Shown one piece after another: positions 33,425-42,689 of a stretch of 47,874 nucleotides of DNA. How positions within the stretch are numbered: position 1 is the stretch's first letter; each line of letters begins with the position of its first letter. Source of the DNA: CAZJYI01 sp964550025 (GTDB lineage: Bacteria; Verrucomicrobiota; Kiritimatiellia; UBA8416; CAYOBW01); the NCBI GenBank assembly GCA_964550025.1, contig CAZJYI010000083.1:1-47874 (forward strand), in the 5' to 3' direction. The translations under genes and the position numbers were made by a program. The notes below the pieces were generated by a model that had not been told where the DNA came from, made no database searches, and was given only the letters and a program-made list of their open reading frames with translations.

Positions 33425-34525
33425 ATGAAGAACACACGATACTCGATGCTGCTGTTTCTGACCCTGACCGCATCCGTTAACGCCTGTTCGGTGCCCGTGT
33501 TCCGCTACGCGCTCGAACGCTGGTGGCCCGACGTCTATCCCGCGGACGTGAGCTACACCGGCCTGCTGAGCCAGGCGGAGCTCGAACAGGCTGAACGGCT
33601 TGGTCCACCGGACTACGACAGCGAGTTCATCGCCAACGTCTACGCACGCACGCAACAGGTCGAAACGGCGGAATCACCCTACCCTACGCTGACCGTGAAG
33701 TTCCCGCCGCCCATCGAGCGTACGCTGTGGAGCGGCCGCCTGACCAAGGACGCAGTCGACAAACTGCTCGATTCGCCCGTCCGCAAGGAAATCCGCAAGA
33801 GAATCCTGGCGGGCGAATCCGCCGTGTTCCTCTTCCTTGGCGGAACGAACGCCGAAAGCAACAAGGTGGCACTGACCGTTCTGACGAACGAGATCGCGAC
33901 ATTGGAAAAAGAGCTCCAGCTTCCCGAGATTGCCCCGCACGACCGCGCCGCGGTCCTGGACGGCAGCGCCGGTCCTGAACTGAAGATCGACTTCTCGGTA
34001 ATAGAGCTCAAACGCGACGACCCGGCGGAGGAAATCCTGGTCAACAACCTGGTTGAGATCGACGAGGAGTTCACGAAGATCGAAGAGCCAATGGTCTTCG
34101 CGACGTTCGGCCGTGGCAGGGCGCTGCCGCCGCTGATCGGCGAACAAATCGAGCCGGAAATCATCCAGGACGTCTGTTTCTACATCGTCGGCCAGTGCTC
34201 CTGCGAGATCAAGGCACAGAACATCGGTTTCGACCTCCTCGTGAACGGCAACTGGGACGCGGCTCTGATGGGAGAAATCTACTCCGATCACGAGCTCCCG
34301 CCACTGACCGGCGTGATGCCCGAGGGCACAGACACCGTGTCCGACGCCGAGCAGGCGACGAACGTGATGGCCACCATCTCCAATGTCATCGCCGAAACGA
34401 AGCAGGCTCCCGAGGCGAAAGTGGAAGAGACCTCGGTGAGCTTCGTGCGCCGCATGTGGGCAATCCTCGCGGCACTGGTGGGGGTCGTGATCGTAGGCAG
34501 CCTACTGGCCCTGCGGCGCCGGTAG
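33425..34525 (+). CDS. Exported protein with C-terminal membrane anchor
   Basis: A 366-residue protein with a signal peptide (MKNTRYSMLLFLTLTASVNAC) and a C-terminal hydrophobic helix followed by basic residues (WAILAALVGVVIVGSLLALRRR). The mature part resembles an uncharacterised family seen in PVC bacteria (ESAVFLFLGGTNAESNKVAL near residue 140, EIATLEKELQLPEI, EEPMVFATFGRGRALPPLIG, VGQCSCEIKAQNIGFDLLV). Conserved CSC (about residue 258) may bind metal or form a disulfide. GGAGGAGAACT precedes the ATG. It sits between the GH4 gene and a thioredoxin-like gene, with no obvious function assigned. Confidence 0.75.
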   Translation: MKNTRYSMLLFLTLTASVNACSVPVFRYALERWWPDVYPADVSYTGLLSQAELEQAERLGPPDYDSEFIANVYARTQQVETAESPYPTLTVKFPPPIERTLWSGRLTKDAVDKLLDSPVRKEIRKRILAGESAVFLFLGGTNAESNKVALTVLTNEIATLEKELQLPEIAPHDRAAVLDGSAGPELKIDFSVIELKRDDPAEEILVNNLVEIDEEFTKIEEPMVFATFGRGRALPPLIGEQIEPEIIQDVCFYIVGQCSCEIKAQNIGFDLLVNGNWDAALMGEIYSDHELPPLTGVMPEGTDTVSDAEQATNVMATISNVIAETKQAPEAKVEETSVSFVRRMWAILAALVGVVIVGSLLALRRR

Positions 34526-34593
34526 GCGGACACAACCCGGCACCTGGCGGGGCATGGGTACGATGCCGGTGCTGGGGAGTGAGAAACCGCAGA

Positions 34594-34684
34594 ATGTTGA
34601 ATCTCGAATGCTGAATGTTGAAGTGAGAGGGGGAGACAGGGGTCTCACTTCAGCATTCAATATTCAGCGTTCATCATTCGACAT
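34594..34684. repeat. 7-nt array hairpin (ATGTTGA), convergent spacer
   Basis: The forward arm has ATGTTGA, ATCTCGA, ATGCTGA, ATGTTGA, AGTGAGA; after a GGGGGAGACAGGGG loop the reverse arm has TCTCACT, TCAGCAT, TCAATAT, TCAGCGT, TCATCAT, TCGACAT. Pairing extends over at least 20 bases. The stop codon of the thioredoxin-like gene on the minus strand is provided by the reverse arm (reading EMSNDER then TGA). Confidence 0.88.
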
Positions 34685-35713
34685 TTCCGCGCCTTCCTCT
34701 GCTTTGCCGGTCTCCTCCGCCTTTTCCGGCTCGGGGAACATCCCCTCCATCATCTTCTTGATGCGGGGAACCTGCTGCCCCTCCGGTGCGGCAGCGAGAG
34801 CGTTCTCCAGGCATTTGCGGACGCCCTCCAGGTCACGCTGGTAAAAATAGGGTTCCCCCGCTTCCACCCAGAGGTCCTGCAGGACCTGCCCCGTCGGCTT
34901 GAGTTCCGCAATGAGGGTCTCGTAGATCTCAGCGGCCTTCTTGTAGTCGCGCGCGCCCATAGCGTCCTTCGCCTCAACCACGCGCAGTCTGAGCTGATAG
35001 CGCGATTTGAAACCCGCGGCGTTGTCGGTATCAAGCGCAATGATCTCCCGCATGTACTCGACGCACTGCTTGGCGGCGATCTCCTCGGGAGTCGCCTCGA
35101 TGATCGCGTTCAGCAGGTTGGCCCGGTCGACACCCTTGATCTCGGGGTTCTCCAGCTCCTTGAGCAACCGGTCCTTCTTCGCCTTGTCGGCCCGCAGGCT
35201 GTCGAGGTGCTCGAGATAGTTCGCAGGACCGCCCGGGCGGTAGCCGGTCTGCGCGTAGGGCACGCCCGCGGCGTCCGTGAGGAAGACCGTCGGAAACCCC
35301 CTCGCCCCCATGGTCTCTTTCAGCTCCTCGTTGCGCTTCTGCAGCTTCTCCGGAATCTTCGCCTTGTTCTCCGGCTTTCTCGGGAAGTCCAGGACAACCA
35401 GCACGAAGTCCTTGCCCGCGCTTTCGATGAACTCCTTCTTCTTGAAGACCTCTTCGTCGAGCTTAATACACCATCCGCACCAGTCGGACCCGCTGAAGTC
35501 GAGGAGGATGTCTTTGCCTTCTTTCGACGCAAGTTCCGTGGCCGCATCGAAATCCGTCATCCAGGCACCGTTGCCCTCCGCCGGGGGCGTCTCCCCGGAG
35601 ACGACGGGCTCCTCGCGGCTGGCCTCGGTCTCCTGCCGCCGGCATCCCGGCGTCAGCAGCAATGCGGCAATCAGGATCGCGGGCGGCAATGTGATATGTA
35701 TGCGCCTGTTCAT
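34664..35713 (-). CDS. Thioredoxin-fold lipoprotein
   Basis: A 349-residue predicted lipoprotein (MNRRIHITLPPAILIAALLLTPGC lipobox) with a thioredoxin_7-type domain (about 45-170). The active-site motif is WCGWC (SGSDWCGWCIKL), and the cis-Pro region is GARGFPTVFLTDAAGV. The C-terminal half is helical, TPR-like and rich in charged residues (DAMGARDYKKAAEIYETLIAEL), possibly a partner-binding module. Such proteins usually reduce disulfides in the periplasm. The last six codons and the stop are derived from the adjacent 7-nt repeat, so the C-terminal tail is recent. It lies between the exported GH4-neighbour protein and the GH95 gene on the minus strand. Confidence 0.85.
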   Translation of the reverse strand: MNRRIHITLPPAILIAALLLTPGCRRQETEASREEPVVSGETPPAEGNGAWMTDFDAATELASKEGKDILLDFSGSDWCGWCIKLDEEVFKKKEFIESAGKDFVLVVLDFPRKPENKAKIPEKLQKRNEELKETMGARGFPTVFLTDAAGVPYAQTGYRPGGPANYLEHLDSLRADKAKKDRLLKELENPEIKGVDRANLLNAIIEATPEEIAAKQCVEYMREIIALDTDNAAGFKSRYQLRLRVVEAKDAMGARDYKKAAEIYETLIAELKPTGQVLQDLWVEAGEPYFYQRDLEGVRKCLENALAAAPEGQQVPRIKKMMEGMFPEPEKAEETGKAEEGAEMSNDER

Positions 35714-35735
35714 GGGGTGTCCTTTCTGTCTGTGA

Positions 35736-38024
35736 CTATTCCGGCTCAACGACGTACTCTCGGGCGCCGCTTGCATCGAACGCAACAAGACCTTTCTCGA
35801 CCGCACGCGTCTCGATCTTCCTGCCGCGACTCGAGACAACAACGGGAACGCCCGCGCGCAACCGGCAGACCCTGTCCTCTTTCGCGCGAATGGCGGCACG
35901 CTTCAACGCGCCGCCCTCCCACTGCATGTCGACCTCGAATCCGCCACGGGCCCTGAGCCCTCTGGCCGATCCGCTCGCCCAGGCCTTGGGCAGGGCCGGT
36001 AGCAGGTGGACCTCGTCGGCATGGGATTGGAGCAGCATTTCAACCGCACCGGCGGTAATGCCGAAATTCCCGTCAATCTGGAATACGCGCCCCGGCCAGC
36101 AGCCATTCCAGAGGTTGGGATAGGCGTTGGCCGACACTTCCTTGTGGTAGTAGGCGTAGGCCTTTTCCGCATCCAGCAATCGTGCCCAGAGGGCCGTCTT
36201 CCAAGCGTTGGCCCAGCCGACGACGGTGCCGAATCCCCGCGCTTCCAGCGAGACGGCGGCCGCCTTGGCAAACTCGGGTGTCTTGCTCAACGAGATCTGG
36301 CGCCCCGGATAGACGGCAAACATGTGCGAAACGTGCCTGTGATGGTCCTTCGGGTCGTCCCGGTCCTCCATCCACTCCTGGAGCTGCCCCCACTTGCCAG
36401 TCCTGGGGCCCACCAGTCTGTCACGCATCTCGGAGAGCTTCTCACGGTACTCATCGTCAATCCCAAGCTCGGCCGCCGCTTCAATCGTGTTCGAAAACAG
36501 GTCCCAGACGATCTGCTGATCGTAGGAGACGCCATCCTCCGTCGGGCCGTGTTCCGGCGACCAGCCGTTCGGTGCGACCAACCGGCCGTCGGGCAGTGCC
36601 TTCAGATGATCCTCCCAGTATTGGCAGACTTCCTTCAGATAGGGATACGCCACCGTTTTGAGATACTCCCTGTCCCGCCCGAACGCATAGTGTTCCCAGA
36701 AATGCTGGGCGTACCAGGCGCTCGCCGGGATGTTCCACTTCCAGCCCATGCCACCGAACGGGTTGTGCGACGTTCGTATCGTGAAACCGCGAATTTCATC
36801 GCCGTAGGCCAGCTTTGTCGCCTTGCGAAACGGCGCCACCGACGCGGTGAGCATATCGAGAAGCGGCTCGTGACACTCGGCCAGGTTGGCGGACTCCGCG
36901 GGCCAGTAGTTCATCTGCAGGTTGATATTGCTGTGATAGTCCGCATGCCAGGGCGGGTTGTTCCGGTCGTTCCAGAGCCCCTGCAGATTGGCCGGCAGCG
37001 ACCCGGGGCGGGAGCAGGCGATCAGCAGGTAACGCCCGTACTGGAACAGGAGCTCGTCCAGCTCCGGATCCGCCTTGCCGTCGCGGACCGCCTTGAGCCT
37101 CCGGTCCACCGGCAGCGCGCGCTGCGCGGGTCCCGTCTTGCCGAGGTCGACGGCCACACGGTTGAAAAGCAACTGGTGATCCTGAACGTGCGCGGCGAGC
37201 AACGCCGCGTAGGGTTGCTTCGCGGCCCCGTCCACTCGCCCGGTCACAACCGCATGGGGTGATTCGCCCTTCCACTTCCGGGCATGGTCCATGAGGTAGT
37301 CCGTACCCGCTGCAAGAAGGACAGTCAGACTGTCACACCCGCTGAAAACCAGCGCGTCTCCTTCGGCGTTGATCGTGCCGCCTTCAGCCACTGCGAGCGC
37401 CCGGGCCTCATACTGCATTCCGTTCGCCAGCGCACCGGAGAAGGTGAGGCGGTCCGGCCCGGCCGAAGTCTCTTCACCATGCGCGCCCGCGAGCCTGATG
37501 CGGCCGGAGTAGCAACCCTTTGCGCTTGCCGTCATCCGCGTGACAATCACCTGGTCGGGGTGGCTACAGAACACCTCGCGCGAGAATTGCGCGCCGCCCC
37601 GGTCATAGACCACGCGGCATACGGCCCGGCCGATGTCCAGCTCGCGACGGTAGTTCGAATGGCTCACCTTTGGGCCGCCGGCGTTGCCACCGTCAGCGTC
37701 GAAGCTGATGTAGAGGTTCCCGAAATTCTGATAGAACCCCATGCCCGGCGCCTTGTAGTTCCCGGTCGGGTTTTCGTCCCCCGTCCAGAGACTGTCGACA
37801 TTGAACTGGATGCGTTCTTCCGGGACGCCACCGAAGACCATGCATCCCAACCTACCGTTCCCCAGCGGAAACGCCTCCTTCTCCCAGTTCGCCGCGGGCC
37901 GGTCGAGCAGAAGGACATTGGCCGCGTTCTTGTCGTCGGCCTTCAGCCTGGTCGTACACAGGATGGGCAGCAGGATTATGCACGTGATGCCGGTCGCGAT
38001 GTTGAGCGGTATTCTGTGGATCAT
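35736..38024 (-). CDS. GH95-like alpha-L-fucosidase (exported)
   Basis: A 762-residue protein: a signal peptide (MIHRIPLNIATGITCIILLPILCTTRLKA), then the GH95 N-terminal region (FPLGNGRLGCMVFGGVPEERIQFNVDSLWTG) and a catalytic (alpha/alpha)6 barrel. Typical GH95 segments are NLQGLWNDRNNPPWHADYHSNINLQMNYWPAESANL, FGGMGWKWNIPASAWYAQHFWEHYAF, APNGWSPEHGPTEDGVSYDQQIVWDLF and GWANAWKTALWARLLDAEKAY, with FQIDGNFGITAGAVEMLLQSH near the end. GH95 enzymes release L-fucose or L-galactose from oligosaccharides. A start at 38063 is also possible but would lack a clear signal. It precedes the GH36-like gene on the same strand with a 116-bp spacer. Confidence 0.92.
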   Translation of the reverse strand: MIHRIPLNIATGITCIILLPILCTTRLKADDKNAANVLLLDRPAANWEKEAFPLGNGRLGCMVFGGVPEERIQFNVDSLWTGDENPTGNYKAPGMGFYQNFGNLYISFDADGGNAGGPKVSHSNYRRELDIGRAVCRVVYDRGGAQFSREVFCSHPDQVIVTRMTASAKGCYSGRIRLAGAHGEETSAGPDRLTFSGALANGMQYEARALAVAEGGTINAEGDALVFSGCDSLTVLLAAGTDYLMDHARKWKGESPHAVVTGRVDGAAKQPYAALLAAHVQDHQLLFNRVAVDLGKTGPAQRALPVDRRLKAVRDGKADPELDELLFQYGRYLLIACSRPGSLPANLQGLWNDRNNPPWHADYHSNINLQMNYWPAESANLAECHEPLLDMLTASVAPFRKATKLAYGDEIRGFTIRTSHNPFGGMGWKWNIPASAWYAQHFWEHYAFGRDREYLKTVAYPYLKEVCQYWEDHLKALPDGRLVAPNGWSPEHGPTEDGVSYDQQIVWDLFSNTIEAAAELGIDDEYREKLSEMRDRLVGPRTGKWGQLQEWMEDRDDPKDHHRHVSHMFAVYPGRQISLSKTPEFAKAAAVSLEARGFGTVVGWANAWKTALWARLLDAEKAYAYYHKEVSANAYPNLWNGCWPGRVFQIDGNFGITAGAVEMLLQSHADEVHLLPALPKAWASGSARGLRARGGFEVDMQWEGGALKRAAIRAKEDRVCRLRAGVPVVVSSRGRKIETRAVEKGLVAFDASGAREYVVEPE

Positions 38025-38140
38025 GTGTGTGCTCCATGTTCGCGTTGTTGCGCCGCTTCCCACCCCGACACGTTCTGCGAGGCACCGGGGATCCTACACG
38101 GCGCAGGAGAGGATGAACAGCAGTCTCTCCACTCTCACCG

Positions 38141-40351
38141 TCAGTTCCTCTCGAACGTGACGGACCAGTCCAGGGGACGGGTGGCCTCCGGGAAAATCCG
38201 GACCGTGGCGGTCTCCTCCCGGTTCACGAGCTCGGCCTTCTTGCCACCGGCTTCCGCACTTCGGGCCCGGTACCCGTCCGGCAGATGCACGGTCAACACG
38301 TAGGGATCGCCGACAACAGCCGCACTCTTCCCGGAAAGCACGTTGCCGTCAGCATCCCATCTGAGGTCCAGAAGACTGACACCGCCCTGGGTGATATGTC
38401 GCGTGGTCGAAACCACCCACGGATGCGCACGCGCTTCGCGAATGGCGAAGACGTCCATGCCGTCGTTCTCATCCATGGCGGGCGCCTTGAACGAGCCCTT
38501 GAACCTGCCGAGGTACTTCTGACTCCAGAATTCGCAGACCACGTACTCGCGGTCGACGGGAAGCCCCAGGTCCGCGAAGGCGACCTCCTGCTCCGGCACG
38601 CCCTTGTTGTCGAACACCCACTCCTTCTCCCGCTTCACGCCCCATTGGATTCGCGCCAGCACCATCCAGCGGTCGAACGGCCGTTCGATCTCCTGCAACC
38701 ACCAGGGCATCGGCTTGCGGCCGTGCCCGTAGAGCTGCCCCGGCACGGTGTCGAGCACGGGCGCGCTACGCTTCATGCCCTCGATGTTGCGGTCGTCCCG
38801 GTAGACCTCCATCTTGTCGCTGACCATCAGCACGCCCCCGGCCATGGCACAGATCGCGGGCCGAATGACGGTACGCGCGGGCACGGGCGCGTCGAGGCCG
38901 AAGACCGGCATCATGGCGTTGGTGTCCATGAGCCACGTTCCCAACACGTCGCAATGATCGGGATCGTTCCGCCAGAGCACGCCTTCGAGGTGACTGTACT
39001 GCGCCAGCGTCCGCGGCTGAAACCCGTCGTTGCTCAGCCGGGCGCCGTCCACCAGGCCGACGACTTTCCTGGCGTTGCCGACGGTGTGACAGGCGAGAAT
39101 GTAGACATCACGCCCCAGCTCCTCGCGCGCCACAATGTCCCACTTGCGAAGGGACTCCTCCGGCGTGGTCGGGTGGCTCTCGAAAAACGCTTTGCACTCC
39201 TTGTTCTGGTAGGCGCGAAGCAGGTCCCCCGTTCCGTCGATTTTCACATAGTCCCAGTCCTGCTCTTTCAGTCCGCGGTAGAGCTTGCGAACCATGTTCT
39301 CCACCGCTTCCTCGTTGGTGGTGTCGAGCATGTAGAACCCGCGGTGCATGACGAGCGAACCGTCCGGCTTGTGCACAAACCAGTCCGGGTGTTCCCGGGC
39401 GATGTCTTTCACGTGCGGGTCGTTCGGGCGGTGGATGCGGTGCACCCAGATGCCCGGCTTCATTCCGGCATCGCGGATCGCCTTGATGGAATACCGCCAG
39501 CCGCCCGGGAACTTCTTGTTCCAGTTCAGCCAGTTCTCGGGACAACTCCCATTCCCGTGCTGGTAGGTGTCGTCGAACTGCATGTAGTTGTAGCCGAAGT
39601 CGGGGAGGTTCTTCTCGGCAAACACTGCCAGCATTCCGTCGAGCACCTCCTGCGTGAATCCGTGCCGGTAGGCCCACCAGGTGCAGTAGCCCGTGAGCGA
39701 ACCCTTCCAGACCGGATAGGTCCAAGGCTCATAGTACCTGAACCCGTGATGCTTCTGGTAGAAGCGCGGACGGAAGACCAGTTCGATGCGCTTGCCGCGA
39801 CTCTCCAGAGAGAAGGTCTGCCGCCCTTCGCCGGGCGGCTGGGCCGAGATCCGTGTCATGCCGTCCGCCGGCCCTGAGAGCACCCAATCCCAGCGGCGGT
39901 CGCAGACGGCGTTGTTGCGCAGATTGCGGCTCATGCCAACGCTGTTGCGAACGCAGGGGAAACGCTTCTGCGTATCGGACTCCGTTTCGGCCGGAAACGC
40001 CTCCTCGCTGCCGGACACGGTACCGCGCAGAACCAGCGTAATGTCCTCCCGCGGCTGTTGCGGTGCGAAAGCCAGACGCTGCGTAATCTTCTCTCCCGTC
40101 TCCGCTTTGCGTTCCATGCTGATCGGGACGTCGATCTTCTTCCCGTCCCCGTCCTCGGCAACAAGCTCCGCATCAAGGATCACGGCGCCATGGTACCGAA
40201 CACTGAGCGTCCCCTCTCCGCCATCCCACGATACCTCGGCCGCTGCATTCGGGGGCGGTGAAACACCCGCCCGCGCCCCCCCTTCGGACGCGACGGCCAG
40301 CGAAATGGCGGCGGCGGCCAGGGACGTTCTTCTCATAACACGTGTATCCAT
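38141..40351 (-). CDS. GH36-like exported alpha-galactosidase family protein
   Basis: A 736-residue protein with a signal peptide (MDTRVMRRTSLAAAAISLAVAS) and an N-terminal beta domain. The catalytic TIM-barrel part (about 240-600) contains GYCTWWAYRHGF, FGYNYMQFDDTY, GWRYSIKAIRDAGMKPGIWVHRI, DYVKIDGTGD with the likely catalytic Asp, and LACHTVGNARKVVGLVDGARLSNDG. A C-terminal beta region follows (VVCEFWSQKYLGRFKGSF). The DYVKxD motif and barrel order match GH36/GH27-clan alpha-galactosidases, but sequence divergence leaves the exact family open. Strong RBS AAGGAGGAGC precedes the ATG at 40351. A 10-bp inverted repeat lies in its leader. Confidence 0.85.
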   Translation of the reverse strand: MDTRVMRRTSLAAAAISLAVASEGGARAGVSPPPNAAAEVSWDGGEGTLSVRYHGAVILDAELVAEDGDGKKIDVPISMERKAETGEKITQRLAFAPQQPREDITLVLRGTVSGSEEAFPAETESDTQKRFPCVRNSVGMSRNLRNNAVCDRRWDWVLSGPADGMTRISAQPPGEGRQTFSLESRGKRIELVFRPRFYQKHHGFRYYEPWTYPVWKGSLTGYCTWWAYRHGFTQEVLDGMLAVFAEKNLPDFGYNYMQFDDTYQHGNGSCPENWLNWNKKFPGGWRYSIKAIRDAGMKPGIWVHRIHRPNDPHVKDIAREHPDWFVHKPDGSLVMHRGFYMLDTTNEEAVENMVRKLYRGLKEQDWDYVKIDGTGDLLRAYQNKECKAFFESHPTTPEESLRKWDIVAREELGRDVYILACHTVGNARKVVGLVDGARLSNDGFQPRTLAQYSHLEGVLWRNDPDHCDVLGTWLMDTNAMMPVFGLDAPVPARTVIRPAICAMAGGVLMVSDKMEVYRDDRNIEGMKRSAPVLDTVPGQLYGHGRKPMPWWLQEIERPFDRWMVLARIQWGVKREKEWVFDNKGVPEQEVAFADLGLPVDREYVVCEFWSQKYLGRFKGSFKAPAMDENDGMDVFAIREARAHPWVVSTTRHITQGGVSLLDLRWDADGNVLSGKSAAVVGDPYVLTVHLPDGYRARSAEAGGKKAELVNREETATVRIFPEATRPLDWSVTFERN

Positions 40352-40362
40352 GATGCTCCTCC

Positions 40363-40429
40363 TTTCCGCGCAAAGCGCATCCTGATCTCATGTGAGGGAG
40401 AAGCCCTAATGTACCCGACTGCGCGGAAA
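40363..40429. promoter_or_regulatory. Inverted repeat TTTCCGCGCA/TGCGCGGAAA in leader
   Basis: Ten-base perfect arms at 40363-40372 and 40420-40429, with a 47-nt loop, in the spacer between the divergent GH36-like and sulfatase genes, close to the GH36-like start. It could be a regulator site or a leader structure; no promoter elements are assigned. Confidence 0.35.
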
Positions 40430-40543
40430 ATGTCCTGCGCTATTCCGCATCGTCCGGACTATTATCGTGCAGAATCTGCCTGTTGCGTGTAGTGTCGTGA
40501 CTTGCGCCTATGTCCCACAGGAGATCATCACCGGAGGACCAGG

Positions 40544-41956
40544 ATGAGAGCATTGGATCGCAGGAACTTCCTGAAATCGGCGTCTTTGGGTGCCGCGGCA
40601 CTTGCGCTGCCCCGGCGTACGCCGGCGGCGAAGCAGCGCCGGCCGAATATCATCTATATCATGGTCGATGACCTGGGTTATGGGGACCTGTCGTGCTTCG
40701 GCCAGAAGAAGTTCCAGACCCCGAACCTGGACAAGATGGCGGCTGAAGGCGTCAAGTTCACCGACTACTATGCGGGATCGACGGTTTGTGCGCCCACGCG
40801 TTGTGTTCTGATGACGGGTGTACACACCGGTCATGCATACGTAAGGGGTAACCGCGAAGTCCGGCCGGAGGGGCAGGCGCCGATGCCTGCCGATATCTTC
40901 ACGATCCCCCGGATGCTGAAGAAGGCCGGCTACGCTACCGGTATGTTCGGCAAATGGGGGCTCGGGGCGCCCGGCTCCCCGAGCGATCCCGTCGAGCATT
41001 TCGACGTGTTCTACGGATACAACTGCCAGAGAGAGGCGCACACCTTCTATCCGGGCCATCTGTGGAGCAACGACAAGAAGGTCAAGCTCGACGGGAAGAC
41101 CTATTCCGCCGACCTGATTTCCGACCAGCTGCTTGAGTTCGTCAGGAACAACAAGGACCGGCCGTTTTTTGCGTACGTCCCGTTCACGATCCCTCATGCC
41201 GCCATGCACGTGCCGGAAGAGGACCATGCCCCGTTCCGTGAGAAGTTCCCGGAGTTCGAGAACAGGATCGGCCGCTACCGCGGTCCCGAAGTCAAGAACC
41301 CCATTGCCGCGTTTGCGGGCATGGTCACGCGCCTGGACAGGCACATCGGGCAGCTCATGGCGCTCCTGAAGGAGCTCGGGATTGATGACAATACCGTCGT
41401 CTCGTTCACGAGCGACAACGGGCCGCACAAAGAGGGCGGTCATAATCCCGCCTTCTTTGACTCGAACGGACCTCTCAAGGGTTACAAACGTGATCTCTAC
41501 GAGGGCGGGATCCGGGTTCCCTTCATTGCGCGCTGGCCGGGAAAGATCCAGCCGGGCACCACGTGTGATGTCCCGGTTGCGATGTGGGACGTCATGCCCA
41601 CCGTTGCGGAGATCGCGAGGATCGACCCACCGAAAGACACCGACGGCATCAGTTACCTGCCCGCGCTCCTCGGCCGGACGGCCGAACAGAAGAGGCATGA
41701 GTACCTGTACTGGGAGTTCTTCGAGCAGGGAGGCAAACAGGCCGTCCGATGGGGAAAATGGAAAGCCGTCCGCCTGAACGTTCACAAGGACAGGACGTCA
41801 ACGCCACAGCTATACGATCTGTCCAGGGACATCGGAGAGACGAAGAACGTCGCCGCACAGAACCCGGAGGTCGTGAGCAAGCTCGCCGGCTTCATGGAAG
41901 AAGCACACGCGGACTCCCCCCTCTGGACCTTCGGTGCGAAGAAGAAGAGGAAGTAG
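40544..41956 (+). CDS. Tat-exported type I sulfatase
   Basis: A 470-residue sulfatase. The N-terminus MRALDRRNFLKSASLGAAALALP is a twin-arginine signal. The metal-binding start IIYIMVDDLGYGDLSC follows at about residue 36. The catalytic signature STVCAPTRCVLMTG carries C82 in CxPxR, the cysteine converted to formylglycine by an FGE-type enzyme. Later motifs are GYATGMFGKWGLG, FAYVPFTIPHAAMHVPEEDH and TVVSFTSDNGPHKEGGHNP, with FWSG-type end DLSRDIGETKNVA. It should remove sulfate from glycans in the periplasm. GGAGGACCAGG precedes the ATG. The SUMF1-domain kinase nearby is not a demonstrated maturation enzyme for it. Confidence 0.93.
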   Translation: MRALDRRNFLKSASLGAAALALPRRTPAAKQRRPNIIYIMVDDLGYGDLSCFGQKKFQTPNLDKMAAEGVKFTDYYAGSTVCAPTRCVLMTGVHTGHAYVRGNREVRPEGQAPMPADIFTIPRMLKKAGYATGMFGKWGLGAPGSPSDPVEHFDVFYGYNCQREAHTFYPGHLWSNDKKVKLDGKTYSADLISDQLLEFVRNNKDRPFFAYVPFTIPHAAMHVPEEDHAPFREKFPEFENRIGRYRGPEVKNPIAAFAGMVTRLDRHIGQLMALLKELGIDDNTVVSFTSDNGPHKEGGHNPAFFDSNGPLKGYKRDLYEGGIRVPFIARWPGKIQPGTTCDVPVAMWDVMPTVAEIARIDPPKDTDGISYLPALLGRTAEQKRHEYLYWEFFEQGGKQAVRWGKWKAVRLNVHKDRTSTPQLYDLSRDIGETKNVAAQNPEVVSKLAGFMEEAHADSPLWTFGAKKKRK

Positions 41957-41976
41957 GGCCAGAAGCCCCTCCCTCG

Positions 41977-42414
41977 CTACCACCCGCCCTTGCGATCGCG
42001 CTTGGCCTGGCGCGCATTGCGGCGACTGCCCTTGCCGGACTTGCGTCGCCCGCCGCGGTTGCCTCCGCCACCGCCGCCGCCACCGCCGCCGCCACCGAAT
42101 CCGCCACCGCCTCCGCCACCGCCGCCGCCGTAGCCCCGGCCGCCTCCGCCGCCGAAGCCCCGTGATTCGCGCGGGCGCGCTTCATTCACAACGAGTCGGC
42201 GTCCATTCAGTTCGTACTGATTGAACTGCTCGATAGCCTTGTTGGCCGCTTCTTCGGTGGCCATCTCTACGAATGCAATGCCCCTCGATCTGCTGGTCAC
42301 CCGGTCCAGGACCAGGGTGCAGTCAGCCACTTCTCCGGCCTGCCCGAACAGGTCGGCGAGCTCAGCCTCCGGCGTATCAAAGGATAGGTTTCCTACAAAC
42401 AGTCTCGTTCCCAT
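41977..42414 (-). CDS. RRM RNA-binding protein with Gly-rich tail
   Basis: A 145-residue protein: one RRM domain (residues 3-80) with RNP2 LFVGNLSF and RNP1 SRGIAFVEM, followed by a Gly-rich tail (about 90-130, GGGGGRGYGGGGG-type) and a basic end (RRKSGKGSRRNARQAKRDRK). Such small glycine-rich RNA-binding proteins are common in cyanobacteria and PVC bacteria and usually act as cold-inducible RNA chaperones. The start at 42414 begins MGTRLFVGN. It converges with the sulfatase gene with a 20-bp gap. Confidence 0.93.
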   Translation of the reverse strand: MGTRLFVGNLSFDTPEAELADLFGQAGEVADCTLVLDRVTSRSRGIAFVEMATEEAANKAIEQFNQYELNGRRLVVNEARPRESRGFGGGGGRGYGGGGGGGGGGFGGGGGGGGGGGGNRGGRRKSGKGSRRNARQAKRDRKGGW

Positions 42415-42689
42415 TTTGTCTCCTGCTTTTCTGTATCATGAAGCCGGCCGGTTTCCCGTGTCGAGGCGCGTATATCCTTCCTCGGCCCGGGCATCGTCAC
42501 TCCTTCGCCCGCCGGACACGAGAGAAAGAACGCCTGCAAACCCTGCAGCACAAGACTGGCCCGAATTCCCCACCGCCTTGCTGCCGCGGTGTGCTATCAA
42601 CAGAATGGGAATGCATTCTGCCTTATCGAACGTCCAATGTCAATCCCCACTCCAAGAGCCCGCGAAGTACCGGAACGTGGGTGAACCCA
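42415..42689. other. Spacer without visible gene
   Basis: 275 bp between the RRM and kinase-SUMF1 genes. I see no ORF with coding character, no tRNA and no long repeat. A stretch near 42630 (TCGAACGTCCAATGTCAATC) is loosely reminiscent of the TCGA-type heptamer units but has no sustained register. Confidence 0.5.

Noticed and set aside
58..34684. CRISPR arrays
   Set aside because: Units are 7-12 nt, with no unique spacers of 25-40 nt, no constant repeat and no cas genes.
38285..39877. Plus-strand frame of 530 codons over the GH36-like gene
   Set aside because: Antisense reading with no family features, while the minus strand has the DYVKIDG catalytic motif.
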